Source: Microcebus murinus | Lineage: Eukaryota > Chordata > Mammalia > Primates > Cheirogaleidae | Length of the DNA: 64,000 bases | NCBI RefSeq assembly: GCF_040939455.1 | Contig: NC_134108.1 | Coordinates: forward strand, 84,116,001-84,180,000 | Direction of reading: 5' to 3' | In this document: positions 38,428 through 51,019 of the stretch, piece after piece | Numbering within the stretch: position 1 is the first letter of the stretch | Layout: the number at the start of each line of letters is the position of its first letter | Notes under the pieces: model-generated | What the model was told of the DNA's origin: nothing | Seen by the model: the letters and a program-made list of their open reading frames with translations, nothing else | The model's database searches: none | Position numbers and translations under genes: made by a program

Positions 38428-38680
38428 CCTGTAGCCAAATGCCTGGGGTTCAGCCTTTGCTCTGCCACATATTCACTGTGTGATCTTCAGCAATCTACTT
38501 AACCAGTGTTGCATTTCTCTCCTTGTAACCTCAGCCCCTAAAATAGTGTTTGTTTCATAGGATTGTTGTAAGAATTAGATTAATTCATATTTTAAATTGT
38601 TTAGAACAGGATGTGGACACTAAGAAGTGCTAAAATGTATATTAAAAATAAACACTGGAAAAAGTAAAGGGCAATAAGGT
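38428..38680 (+). mobile_element. MIR SINE, sense
   Basis: The order of a mammalian-wide interspersed repeat is visible: GCCTGGGGTTCAGCCTTTGC (38440), TCTGCCACATATTCACTGTG (38460), ATCTTCAGCAA...TACTTAACC (38482), 'aggattgttgtaagaattag' (38559), and a tail resembling AGAACAGGATGTGGACAC (38604). The central core is clear. It is old and tRNA-derived. Confidence 0.8.
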
Positions 38681-41600
38681 GGAAATTAAGAAATCAGAAT
38701 GACAGAGTTGTTAATTAAACTAAAAAATGAAGATTGTTAAACAGAGGTCATTTGGTTGCAAGCAATAGAAACCATTATTTGACTAGTTCAGACAAAAGGG
38801 GGCTATATGAAAACAATATCAAATATCCTACAAAATCAAATGGCAAGAAATAGAGTCATCAGAATCTAAAATGGGAATTTGAAGATTGAGTGTCAAAATT
38901 GTTCCTTCTGAAATTTTACAGATTTTATCTTAGACTATTTTCACTTGATTTATATTTCTCCCATAGCAAACTAGCTTTGCTTTCGTGTGTCACTTACAGA
39001 AAATTACCACTCAATTTCCAGCTCTGCAGGGCTCTACAGCACCTAAAACAGAGTAACTAATGTGACTATTATGCAGGAAAAAACTTGTATTGTTGCAGTT
39101 TTGGTCAATTTTCACTCTAGTTTTATTAGAGGGTGTGTGCAATGGGAAAACCATCAGGAAAGACATTCTTAAGATGCCCACAACAATTTATCAGTCACTT
39201 TCAAAAGTACTGGCTTTTGGATGGAACTGCTTATCATGGCAAGGAAAACATCAAATTTTACCCTCTAAATTAGTAGGAAATTTAAACATATGAAGTTTTC
39301 TACGTATTTAATACATTTAACAATCTTTAACTCTTGTAAAATAATGTAGGTGTTTTAAATGATGATATATAGAGAGGGAATGGGGGTTAGCCTGTAGTAT
39401 ATTTAAATAGGAATAAGACATTTGCATTTTCCCCAAAAAATGATCTTTATGAAATCAAAATCTCATTTATATGGACCAATAAACAAGATCAGACACATTG
39501 GGGGAAAATGACTAATAAAAAATACTAAATATGGCTTTGGAGTCTATACCACATATAAGAATATTTGATGTTCTTGGAGTATTTAGTGTTTGTTGGCATA
39601 AAAGGCCTTATGAACTAGATTTTACTTGAGTATGACTCTTATGATCTTGCTAATTTTTCCCTTCCTTTGCAATCAGAGTTGTTTGAAAGAAAATATCATC
39701 TCACTGTCTACCCTTAGTCTCCTTATATGACTCATGCTTTACCTGAGTTTAGGAATGTTATCATTATTAAATTTAATATGTACATTTATAAATCATATGG
39801 CAAACATATTTATTCATCAGAAAACATTTATTTAATCCTACTGTTTGCCAAATACTGGTCTATAAAATTGAATAAGTCTGTGATTTTTGCTTTCAAAGAT
39901 ATCACAGACCAATGAGTAGGGAAATTGATAAACAGCTTCCTAACAAATTCAGAGCATTTTTTTAAAATCTAGACTGGAGGAGTTTATTAAAATAACATTC
40001 TTAGAAGGAAGTAAATAATGGCTGTAAGTGATAAAGCCTCTAGGATGAAGCATCTTGCAACTTGCTGAGATAAGAGTTAACCTGATTAGGGGAGGATAGG
40101 GATGGGATAGGGTGATGTTGTAGAGAAAAATGTTATAAGCTAGACAGCATGCAATTGATAGTTTAGCATGACTGAAATATTGAATGCAAGAAGTAGGAAG
40201 TTACTAGCATGTCTAGGAAATAAGAAAGAGTAGGTCAAAGGAGGTCTACTCAATCTATTAAAGATTTTAGGTTTTAGGCCATAGACAATAAAGCTTTGCC
40301 AAGCAGAAAATTGGCAAAATTAAATCCCATTGTATAAAGGACTCCTTAAGATTTTCTGACTCAGTAATGTGAACAGGGTAGCTTTATCTGGCCACTGATT
40401 AGAATTTGATGGTAACACACAAAGGAATGTTGTGTTAGGAAACACGTTTCTGTACCAGGTGATGGAGTTATGGACTGGTATTATGATGTCACATCAATGT
40501 GAGGCGTAGAGAAGGAGGAGCATTTTTGAAGGAAGAATTTTTGGGATTGTTTTTGTTTTTGTTTTTAGTTTGGGTACATTGAGTTTGATAATTACTTGTC
40601 ATGCTTGGTAGGTAGATTGACACATTGAAATTCAGGAGCAATATCTTATAGAAGGAAAGTCTCTTTCTGTCTCTCTCCTATTTAGACTGCACAGATCTCT
40701 TTACATCAGAATGAATGGGGCAGAAAATGTCAACAAATCTGTGTGCATAGCAGTATCATTTGTCTTCCTTGAAATATTATTGGTAAGAAAATACTTTATC
40801 TTCCTGTAGAGAAAATTGTTGAAGTTATACCTCTCTATTTCTTTTTGAGTCATAAGATGTTTCTATGTTGCCTTGCTGTTCTTCCCACATAGTTTACATA
40901 AGGTAAATGTGTATTTTCTATCATTCATTTGTCAATGAAGGTACATTACCTAATTTTACACACTTTTCCACATATACCCTCAAAGTAGGAACAGGTCCCT
41001 TTTAATTTCAGTTGTAGGCAGTAGTGTATAGGTAAACATTTAACAAGTGACTCTCCAGGGAGGGAAAATTCTGATATCTAGCATTTGCCAATCTCTGTGA
41101 TGTAAATATCCTATCATTATTTTTGATTTCAAGCTTCCAGGGGGATGTCACTGCACACAGACTAGGGAAGAGATGTGCACATCAGCTCTTGCAAGCAGAG
41201 AAAGCCTGCTTCAGCATTCTGTAGGTTTTAGGCCTAAATATTTCCTTGAAGAGAAAATCAAGTTATGCTGCAGAAAAACATAAAAGGGAAACTTCTATTT
41301 TGCAAACAAGCCATATAAATTTCCTAGGCAGAAGTGAAAAATTAATAAGAAATAATATAAAAAAGCAACTGCAATTTGCAAAAATGCACATATATACTAA
41401 TACATTTAATTTTTTCTTTAATACATGGATGCTTATGTTATATATATTCAAGATATTCTATTTATTTTAAAGTACTCATTGTTGATTACAAATCAAGTTT
41501 ATACTTTTCTTCTAGTAGTATAGCTAACAAATATTCAAGACAAACCAGTTTAGAGTCTTGATGAAATCTAATTGACATTAGAGTAAACTGAATAGATATA

Positions 41601-42427
41601 AAGTATATGACCTTTCCGCAACTATTTTTAGCTTTAGAAAAAAGGAGAACTACCACCATAATATAAAAAAACTTGTATATAATTCTACTGCTAGTAATAA
41701 ACTAATAAAACTTTATTGTCTTTAAAGCCCTTTTATTTATGATATTGCATCATGATGTAACCAAACCATCTCAAAGCAGTCATGCTGTATAATTAATATT
41801 AAACTGTGCCTTACGCTTATGCCAAGGAGCATTTTCAATGTCCTCAAGACGAAAATTAACATTTTGTACTCAGAGTGGCTTTTTCTAAGGATCTTGGAAT
41901 GTTTTATGCATTTTTGTGTCATTAATTCTCTTAAAATGCTTGGAGGTTAGAAGAAAATTGTATTATCACTGCATATTAGAATAATAAGCTCCAAGAAGAC
42001 TTGTGACTATCAGTGGTTTATGTTGTGATACTCAAAATGGAATATTCAGCACTGCTGCCAGAATTTAGGGGGCTTAGTTAATGCCAGGAACAGATGGAAC
42101 TAATAGAGGGGAAAAGCAAAATAGGTGTATGTCCTTTAAAGGAGAGTATTGCACCAATCTGTCATACCAGTAAGGAGTGACTACTCATTGTTACAAGATG
42201 GAATAATAGGTAGTTTATTTGAATTCACAGATGATCAGCTGAACATTATCTCATGAAATTGAAAATTCATTTCATATTTTGATTTTAGAAGTTAAAATAT
42301 TTACCATGGAAAGGATAGGATAAGTTCTTTTCTTTCATATTCATTTTGTAGTTAAAAATGTTTTTGCGACTGATTACAGCCAGAAGCAAGGAACTAAAAA
42401 TAAACTATCAAGCTATCTAGTTCACTT
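38681..42427. other. Long AT-rich stretch without recognised elements
   Basis: No gene, RNA or dated repeat recognised. Possible very old repeat traces are at 38740-39060 and 40000-40400, too diverged to name. A (GTTTTT)n run lies at 40550-40567. Opposite open frames at 41246-41561 are AT-rich and appear incidental. Confidence 0.45.
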
Positions 42428-42475
42428 TATTTTTCTCTATCCATCTATCTGTCTATCATCTATCTATCTGTATAC
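42428..42475. repeat. (TCTA)n/(TCTG)n tetranucleotide microsatellite
   Basis: About ten CTAT/CTGT-type units with interruptions. Such arrays are often polymorphic in length. Confidence 0.75.
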
Positions 42476-45359
42476 TCTCATGAAAAACAGCCCTGGAATA
42501 AATTTTCCCTTAATTATTTTGAATAAAGGCAAAAAGCAAACAAGCAAGTAGGTAAACAAACAACAAGTATCCTGGCATATTTTATAATATATGAATTACT
42601 CAATCCACCCTCTCCTAATCATCCACCATGTCCTTTAACAAGAAGCCAGAAATATTTCTATAGAGAAAAGGAAGAAAGGAAGTGTCTGCGCCAACAGCAT
42701 TCTGACTTTATAATTGTGCCATGCATATGAGTGATATTCATTACTATTATGCATTTGAAAAATTGCCTCACTAAGTGCTGTATCTGTATTTTAAAACTAA
42801 TTTATAGAAGCATTAATAGAAGATATGCAAAAGCACTTATTCTACATTGTCTTTTTTTCAAAAATAAGATATTAAGTACACACTACCCAGTAATGTTGAA
42901 TATTTGCTCATATTTCTTAAAAGAAAGGTATTTAATTTAACATGTTCTTTTGAAAATGTCATAAGTGAAAACATTTTATGCCTCTTATGATAACCTTTTT
43001 AAATAAGCCTAATAATTAGTTCCACATAGAGTTGACTTCCCTTTGAAATAGGAGGAGAATTAAATGAGTGATAGATATTTACATGTGAAAGTGGAAGCTG
43101 TAGTTGTGGATTAACAGTGTTTGGTGACAATTACTCCAATAAACATAAAGTAAGTCCTTTGGTGCTGTCATTCTCTACTGGGTGAAGAATCTGCTTCCCT
43201 AAATATATATTTGCATGAATGATTGAAGTGACTATAAAGAGGCATTTATATGAATGAAGTCAATAATATACTTTTATAAAAAATCTTGATCTGTTAGATT
43301 TTTAAATTTGAAAAAACAAACTGAAGTGTCCGTTAATTGTTTAATGATGTCAGGTATGTTGATAATAATTTCCATTTTTATGGAAAAAAATATATGTTGC
43401 CTTATTAAAGCTCTATATTTACTTTAGATTATTATACTAGTTACCTATTTTACGCTGCATTTTTATGTATAGTTTAAGTAATATTTTTGGTGGGAATTAA
43501 TAGTGAGGGAATAAAATAATCACGTTGGTCAATTCACATTTTAACACCACAAAAAGAGCTCCAGAATTAATGTATCACTGCATGGATGAATGATGCATAG
43601 ATCCGTAGACCTACGATTGGAACCATGTATATTGTGTATCTATTTCTAGATTTCTTCAAAATTATACTGGAAGGTTGATCCTGCTTCTACATATTGTGAG
43701 AAGCCCATATTAAATACGGGCCCTGTGCTTGGAAGGTAAAGAAAGCAGGCTGGACTGCACTTAGCATTGTCTATTATGAACATATTTGCACATATATATT
43801 TGGCAACAAAAGCTAAACTCCAGAATCTTAGCTGAACATGTATATCATTACAACTTTTGATAGCTTTATATATGTGCTCTGATAATTATTTTTCCAGAAC
43901 TTTTGTGAATACTTATTATATGATAAAATGATTTTGTTTCACTTAGTTTCAGTTGAAATGATGATGACTTTCACCTTTGTATTAGCAGAGCCTGTTACAC
44001 CATCTGGTACATAGTAGGCTACCTACATCCATATTTTCATTTCTATCCCTATCTCTATTTCTATCATAGATTCCAGAATAGTTGTATTTTGTTAGCCAAG
44101 AATACTACAGAATAATATGTATGGAAAATCAAAAATATGTCTTCAAAATAAAAATATTATCATCATAATACTACTGGTAATAATAAGAAGAAAAGACCAA
44201 AACTAATTTACCATATCATGCAATTCTCATAAACTTGTGAAATTAAATCATTATCTCAAATTTATATATGAAAAGATGATATAGTTTAGTTGGATTATGT
44301 ACATCAAGTAGCCAGGAAGTAAGTCATAATTCCATCTAAGTTTGTTTGACTTCCAAATGCTTGCTTTTTAAAATATGCCTATCTGACTTTAATAAGGGAA
44401 ACTTTTCCAGTTAGATAATTTATGCTAATAAATGACTTTAACCAAAGAAAGTCGTAAGTTTTATCTTTGACCTAAATTTATTTGGCCACAATCTGATCAG
44501 TGAATGAATTTCTTTATTTTCATCAAATCAACAAGCCCAAAACCTAGTGCCAAGATTTTTCAGAGCATTAAATACTTACGTAGGAAATATATACCTTTTT
44601 CTATGTTCTATAGTCATAGATCTTTTCTTAAATTACTTTCTCCATTCATACATCAAGTTTAAACATTTGTCTCTTTATTCACCATCATTTTCTCATAACA
44701 ATTGTCCTGAATCAACACGTTCAACAGAAGAAAGTTATGGCCATCTCAAGGTAGATGAGTTCATCTTGAGACTGCTCTGCAAAGCAACGGAAAGAATTTG
44801 TAAAACTTCAGTATAGTTTTAATACTGTAGAGAAGAACTAATACCAAAATAGATCTCAAAGTTCAGTAAAAGGGAAGTGTTATTATATTTTCCTAATTAG
44901 AATTATTCCTGAAATAATTATTTCAGTCTTATTATAAATACCTACCTTATAACACATATAATTCAAGTTAAAATATCTTTCAATGAACTCTTGAAAAGAA
45001 ATCTTTGTGGAAGGAATATTCCTTTGGAATATACATATTTTTAATTTTCAGATAAATATTGAAGCAATAATCATCCTTTGGTCTGGAATACTTTGCCATC
45101 TAGGTAGAGTAATAGAATATAGTCCTAAAACTAGATATCCTTTTTGGTTAGTGCTTTTCCACATAAGCTGCCATTTGTAACCATTTGTGAAAACACTTGG
45201 CAGTTTTTGCATCCTGCCTTTCCTGAAAGTCTTCATTCAGAATATTCCTGGCTTTTTTCCAGGGAGGAAAAAAAAATCTAATTTTTCTTCTACTTTAAAT
45301 GCTTCCTCTCATATACATGCATGTCTATACTAGTCAATAGGTCTGAATTTCACTTTAAA
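42476..45359. other. AT-rich unique sequence
   Basis: No gene or repeat recognised with confidence. A short stretch at 43985-44022 resembles an old L2 or MIR tail. Confidence 0.5.
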
Positions 45360-45900
45360 GGCCAATGAGCCGGGCTTCTCTGTCAGTAAGATCCATTAGA
45401 ATGTGGGGAGTCCTGATCAAAGACAGCAGACACACTCACTCATCTGATGTTTTCCCATTCTGTTAATACTCAGCATATCCCTGATATCAGCATCATGTGG
45501 CAAAATTGCTTCCAACCTCATTTAAACAGCTGCCTATCGGAGCAGGACTAAATGACGGGTTTTAGTAAGTTGGAGAAGCGTAAGTTTGGAGATGCATAAA
45601 TTAACTTGGACAACTGCCAGCTTTTAGACATTTGATTCCTATTTATCCTCTTGAACATGTATTTAATATATTGTTTCTTGGGATGAAGCAAAAGGGATAA
45701 AAATGGAATCTGATGAACGATGCTTTTGTTCAACCCCATGGTTTGAGTCCATAGGCTCTGACCTTCCACCTCAGGGTTCACAGCCACTTTGATTTTTCTT
45801 AAGCTCAGGCATCTGAAAGAATTCTTTGCTGCACGCTTCTTATTTTCACCGCCATGCATTTTCACCGACAGCGCAACATCCACTGTGGCTGCTTTTTCAC
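45360..45900. other. Repeat-free, higher-complexity block; function unknown
   Basis: This stretch is less AT-rich than its neighbours and contains no repeat I recognise. It includes a 111-codon minus-strand open frame (45548-45883) without recognisable domains. It could be a conserved non-coding element or an old exon. There is no direct evidence for either. Confidence 0.25.
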
Positions 45901-46645
45901 TGATGCTTAACTATCTCTCTTTTTTTTCTTTCTTTTTTCCCTCTCTCACTAGAGCCAACACACACAGATTCCATTATCATTGTTAAAAATTACCATTTTT
46001 TCATGTTAATAGTAGCAGTATTTCTTTGTTCTCAAAACATCACAAAGACACATTTATATTGCACCATATGTTAAATCAGAGAAAATTGAGAATATCTCTG
46101 AAAAGTCAATTTAGAACATCATTGAAATGTTTTAATGAACTCTGGCTTCTCAGTTTGCTAATCAATTTTCATAATTTTGACTATAAAATAAAAACAGTGT
46201 TGAGATGACTTTATCAAAAATTAGGAGTTTTTTTATTTTTTTATTTTTTATTTTTTTGTAACACCTTCATATATATAGTTCCCCTTTAAAATCTATTTTA
46301 AAAAATGATTTTTTTTCCCCCTGCTCTCTGCAGTGCTAAATGCTCCATCTAGTGGCATAATTGAACCCCGGAAAAACTTATTACACTTGAAATATAGTGA
46401 GGTTTTTTTTAATCTCACATACTCAGTGAGGTTTTTTTTAAGACAACAGTACCACGAAATATAGTACAGTTTGAAAATACTTGAAATTTATATATCTTTA
46501 CTTATAATATTTTGGTTACAATACCTTAACATTTCACATTTAAAAAATTATACTATAAGTTTATTTATTGATTTTAAGGAGACTGATCAATATTTCTACT
46601 AGTGACTTGAAATAACTCATACAAAGTAGTGGCTATTTATATAGA
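45901..46645. other. AT-rich unique sequence
   Basis: No gene recognised. A short direct repeat, AGTGAGGTTTTTTTTAA, occurs twice near 46397 and 46425. T-rich runs lie around 46225-46258. Confidence 0.5.
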
Positions 46646-46770
46646 TAACATTTATACAATATTTACACATATTTACACATACAATATACAATTACATATA
46701 CAATTACATACAATACAATACATACAATTACATATACAATATTTACACATACAATATTTATGTTATGTAT
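46646..46770. repeat. AT-rich minisatellite-like array
   Basis: Irregular repetition of ATTTACACAT, ACAATATA and CAATTACATA units. It probably arose by slippage. Confidence 0.65.
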
Positions 46771-46936
46771 TACATAACATAATATAATATTTAAACTCTA
46801 AAAATGAATTAATTCAAACATTTTAAAAATAAATATTTCAATAATATTTCAAGGGTATTTGCTATATATCCTTAGTCTTTTTTTAATAAAGCATCTTAAT
46901 TAAATACAGCATCTTAATAAAGCATCTTAATTAAAT
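46771..46936. repeat. Short tandem duplication around AGCATCTTAATTAAATAC
   Basis: The 18-bp motif AGCATCTTAATTAAATAC occurs twice (46891 and 46922 region) with a partial copy between. The rest is AT-rich unique sequence. Confidence 0.5.
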
Positions 46937-49900
46937 ACAGAAATTTATTTATTTATTTATATTTCAAAATATTAAGGGGATACAAATATTTTGTAACATG
47001 TATAGCTTGTATATGCTTAAGTTGGGGCATTTTGTGTGCCTGTCATCAGAATAGCATTTGTCGTACTGGATAGGTAAGGCTTTACCACTCACCTCATTCC
47101 CACCCTTCCCACTTCTTGCTTTCCAATGTCTTTTACATCTCTCTTTGTCCATGTGTGCCTATTGTTTAGCTCCCAATTATTAGTGAGTACATGTAGTGTT
47201 TGTTTTTCCATTCCTGTGGTGCTTAGGATAATGGCCTACAGTTCCATCCAAGCTGCTACAAAAGACATTATTTTATTCCTTTTTATGCTATAGTAGTACT
47301 ACATGGTATATATGTAAAATACTCTCATTATCCACTCATGAATTGATGGGCACTTAGGTTGATTCCATATCTTTGCAATTGCAAATTATGCTGCAATAAA
47401 CATTGAAGTGCAGGTATTTTCTTGATATAATGCCTTCTTTTCCTTTGGGTAGATACTCAGCAGTGGTATTGGTGGGTTGAATGGTGAGTCTACATTTATT
47501 CCTTTGAGGACTCTCCATACTATTTGAAGTTGTACTAATTTGTAGTCCTACCAACAGTATATAAGTGTTCCTTTCTCTCTGCATTGATGCCAACATCTAT
47601 TGTTTTCTTTGGTTTGTTTGTTTTTGACTTTTTAATAATGTCCATTCTGACAGGGATAAGGTAGTATATCATTGTGGCTTTAATTTGCATTTCCCTGATG
47701 ATTAGTGACATTGAGCAATTTTTAATATGCTTGTTGGCAATTTATCTATTTTATTTTGAAAAACTTCTGTTCATATCTTTTGTCTACTTTTTAATGGGAT
47801 TGTTTGCTTTTTTTCTTGCTGATTTATTTGTAGATTCTGGAAATCAGTCCTTTGTCAGATGTACAGTGTGCTAATATTTTCTCCCATTCTGAAGATTGTC
47901 TATTCACTCTGTTGATTATTTCCTTGGCTGTGTAGAAGCCTTTTAATTTAATTAAATCCTGTTTATTTATTATTGCCATATTTACCCTGTGGTCTTATTC
48001 ATAAATTCTTTGCCTAGACCAATATCTAGAAGAATTCTTCCTATATTTTCCTCTAGAATTTTTAGGGTTTCATGCTTTACATTTCTATCTTTTATCCATC
48101 TTGAATTAATTTTTTAAATTGAGGTAGAAGGGTTCTGTTTGATTCTTCTGCATGTGGCTTTCCAGTTTTCCTAGCACCATGTACTGAATAGAGTTTCCAG
48201 TGTATGTTGTCTGCTTTGTCGAAGATCAGTTGATTGTAGGTGTATGGTTTTATATTCGGGTTCTCTTCTGTTTCATTGGTCTATGTGTGTACTTTTATAT
48301 AAATACCAAGCCATTTTGGTTTCTATAGCCTTATGGTATAATTTGAATTCAAGTAATGTACTGCCTCCAGATTTGTTCTTTTTAATTAAGATTGCCTGTC
48401 TATTTGGGCTCTTTTTTGGTTCCAAATGAGGCTTAGAACAATTTTTTCTAGATCTGTGAAATATGATGGTATTTTCATGAGGATTGTGCTGAATCTGTAA
48501 AACACTTTGGGCATATGAATATTTTAACAATGTTGATTCTACCAATCTATGAACATGAAATGTTTTTCATTTGTTTGGGTCATCTGTGATTTCTGTCATC
48601 AGTGTTTTGTAGTTATTGTAGAGAGCTTTCACCTTATTTCTTATGTACATTCCTAGGTGTTTCATTTTATTTGTAGCTATTGTAAACGGTATTGAGTCCT
48701 TGATTTGACTCTCTGCTTGATTGTTATAATAATAATATATAGAAATGTTATTTATATGTGTACATTGATTTTATAACTTGAGACTTTGCTGAATATAATA
48801 AACTCTAGGAGTCTTTTGGTAGAACATTTAGGGTTTTATAAATACAAGTTTATAGATATTTCCTGATTTGAATACTTTTTACCCCCTTCTCTTACCTGAT
48901 TGTTCAGCTAGGACTGGAATTGGTGATTATGGGCACCCTTGTCTTTTTCCAGTTCTTAGGGGGATTGCTTTCAACTTTTCCCCATTCAGCATGATGTTGG
49001 CTCTGGGTTTATCATATATGGCTTTCATATTTTGAAGTATATGCCTACTATGTCTAGTTTGTTGAGTGTTTTTGCCAATAAAGGGTGCTGGATTCTATTG
49101 AATGCTTTGCTGCATCTACCGAGATAATCATATGGTTTTTGTTTTGCTTCTGTTTATGTGTTAAATCATGTTTATTGATTTGCATATGTTGATCCATCCT
49201 TGCATCCCTACAATGTAACCCACTTAATCATGGTGAATTATCTTTTTGATGTGTTGTTGAATTTGGTTTTCTAGTATTTTGTTGAGGATTTTTATATCTA
49301 TATTCATAAGGCATATTTGTCTGTGGTATGGTCTTTTTGTTGTGTGTCCTTTCCTGGCTTTACTTCAAGGTGATACTGGCTTCATGCAACGAGTTGAGAA
49401 TAATGCCCTCCTTCTCATCGTTATGGAATAGTTTCTGTAGGATTTGTACTTGTTCTTCTTTGCAGGTCTGGTAGAATCCAGCTGTGAATGTGTCTGGTCT
49501 AGGGCTTTTTTTGTTCTTGGGATATTTTTTTGTTGCTGCTCATTGTTGATCAGTCAGGATTTCTATTTCTTCCTGATTCAGGTTTGAGAGGTTGGGTTTT
49601 TCCAGGAATTTATCCATTTTTTATAAATTTTCTAGTTTGTATGTGTAGAGGTTTCCATAATATTCACAAATAATATTTTGTATTTTGTGCTATCAGTTGT
49701 AATGTCTCCTTTTTCATTTTTGATTGAGCTTATTTGAATCTTTTCTCTTCTATTTCTGGTTAATCTGGTTAGTGGTCTATAGATTTTTGGTTATCTTTTC
49801 AAAAGACCAATTTTTTGTTTCGCTGATCCTTTGTCTTGTTTTTGTTTATTTGTTTGTTTCTATTTCATTTATTTCTGCTCTGAGCTTTGTTATTACTTTT

Positions 49901-50171
49901 TTTTTTTTTTTGGCTGTTGTTGTCTTTGGATTTGGTTTGCTCTTCTTTTTCTATTTCCTTGAAATATGACATTAGGTTGTTAATTAGTTATCTTTCTGAC
50001 TTTTTGGTGTAGATATTTAGGCTATGAATTTCCCCCTTAAGACTACTTTTGCTATATTAGACAGATTTTGAAAACTTATGTCCCTGTTGTCATTCAGTTT
50101 GAGAATCCTTTGATTTCCTTCTTAATTTCATCATTGACCAAAGGATCATTCAGCATCAGGTTTTTTAATTT

Positions 50172-50622
50172 TCATAACTTTGTGTAGAATTTAGTGTTTT
50201 TCTTGAAATTGATTTCTAGTTTTATACTACTGTGTTCTAAGAAGATACATAATATGATTTTGATTATTTTGATTTTGCTGAGATTTGTTTTATGGCCTAA
50301 GATATGATCAGTATTGAAAAATATACCATATGCTGATGAGAAGAATGTATATCCATTTATTTTGCAGCTGAATGTTCTGTAAATGTCTGCTAGATCCTTT
50401 TGTTCTAGAGTCCTGTTTAAGTCCAATGTTTCTTTATTGATTTTCTGCTTCAATGACCTGTCCAGTTCTGTCAGTAGGGTATTGAATCCCCCAGTATTTA
50501 TTATATTTCTCTTTATTTCTTTGCTTAGATGTAGTAGAATTTATGAATCTGGGAGTTCCTGTATTAGGTGCATATATATTTAGGACTGTTATGTCATCTT
50601 GGTGAATTGCTTCCTTGACCAT
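50172..50622 (-). pseudogene. L1 ORF2 endonuclease remnant
   Basis: Two overlapping minus-strand frames (50172-50453 and 50434-50622) together cover a central part of the L1 ORF2 apurinic-like endonuclease domain. The NIYAPNTGTPRFI region comes first, then DLADIYRTF and DHILGHKTNLSK. The shift of frame near 50440 and further stops show the gene is broken. In life this domain nicks target DNA at TTTT/AA. The Alu at 50646 lies just upstream in ORF2 order. Confidence 0.75.
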
Positions 50623-50645
50623 TATATAATAGCCATTTTTATAGT

Positions 50646-50943
50646 TTTCTTTTCTTTTCTTTTTTTTTTTTTGAGACAGAGTCTCACTCTGTTGCCTGGG
50701 CTACAGTACCATGGGCATTAGCCTAGCTCACAGCAACCTCAAACTCTTGGGCTCAAGCTATCATCCTGCCCCAGCCTCCCGAGTAGCTAGAACTACAGGT
50801 GTGGGCCACTATGCCCCAGCTAATTTTTTGTATTAATAGAGATGGTTCTCACTGTTGCTTAGGTTGGTCTCAAACTCCTGACCTCAAGCAATCCACCTGC
50901 TTCAGCCTTCTAAAGTGCTAGGATTACAGGCATGAGCCACCAT
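50646..50943 (-). mobile_element. Alu, antisense, inside the full-length L1
   Basis: A T/C-rich tail (50646-50672) precedes antisense Alu arms ('agacagagtctcactctgtt' at 50675; end GAGCCACCAT). The host L1 continues on both sides, and similar short sequences (TTTATAGTTTTC before, TTTGTAGTTTTT after) suggest a mutated target duplication. Confidence 0.9.
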
Positions 50944-50984
50944 GATCTTTGTAGTTTTTACCATAGTTGATTTTAAGTCTGTTT

Positions 50985-51019
50985 TTCTTTTTTCTTTCTT
51001 TCTTTCTTTCTTTTTTTTG
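50985..51019. repeat. (CTTT)n microsatellite
   Basis: A run of TTTC units lies within the old L1, to the right of the Alu. Confidence 0.7.

Noticed and set aside
45548..45883. 111-codon minus-strand frame
   Set aside because: Lysine-rich but without a recognisable domain. Kept only as part of a block worth a conservation check.
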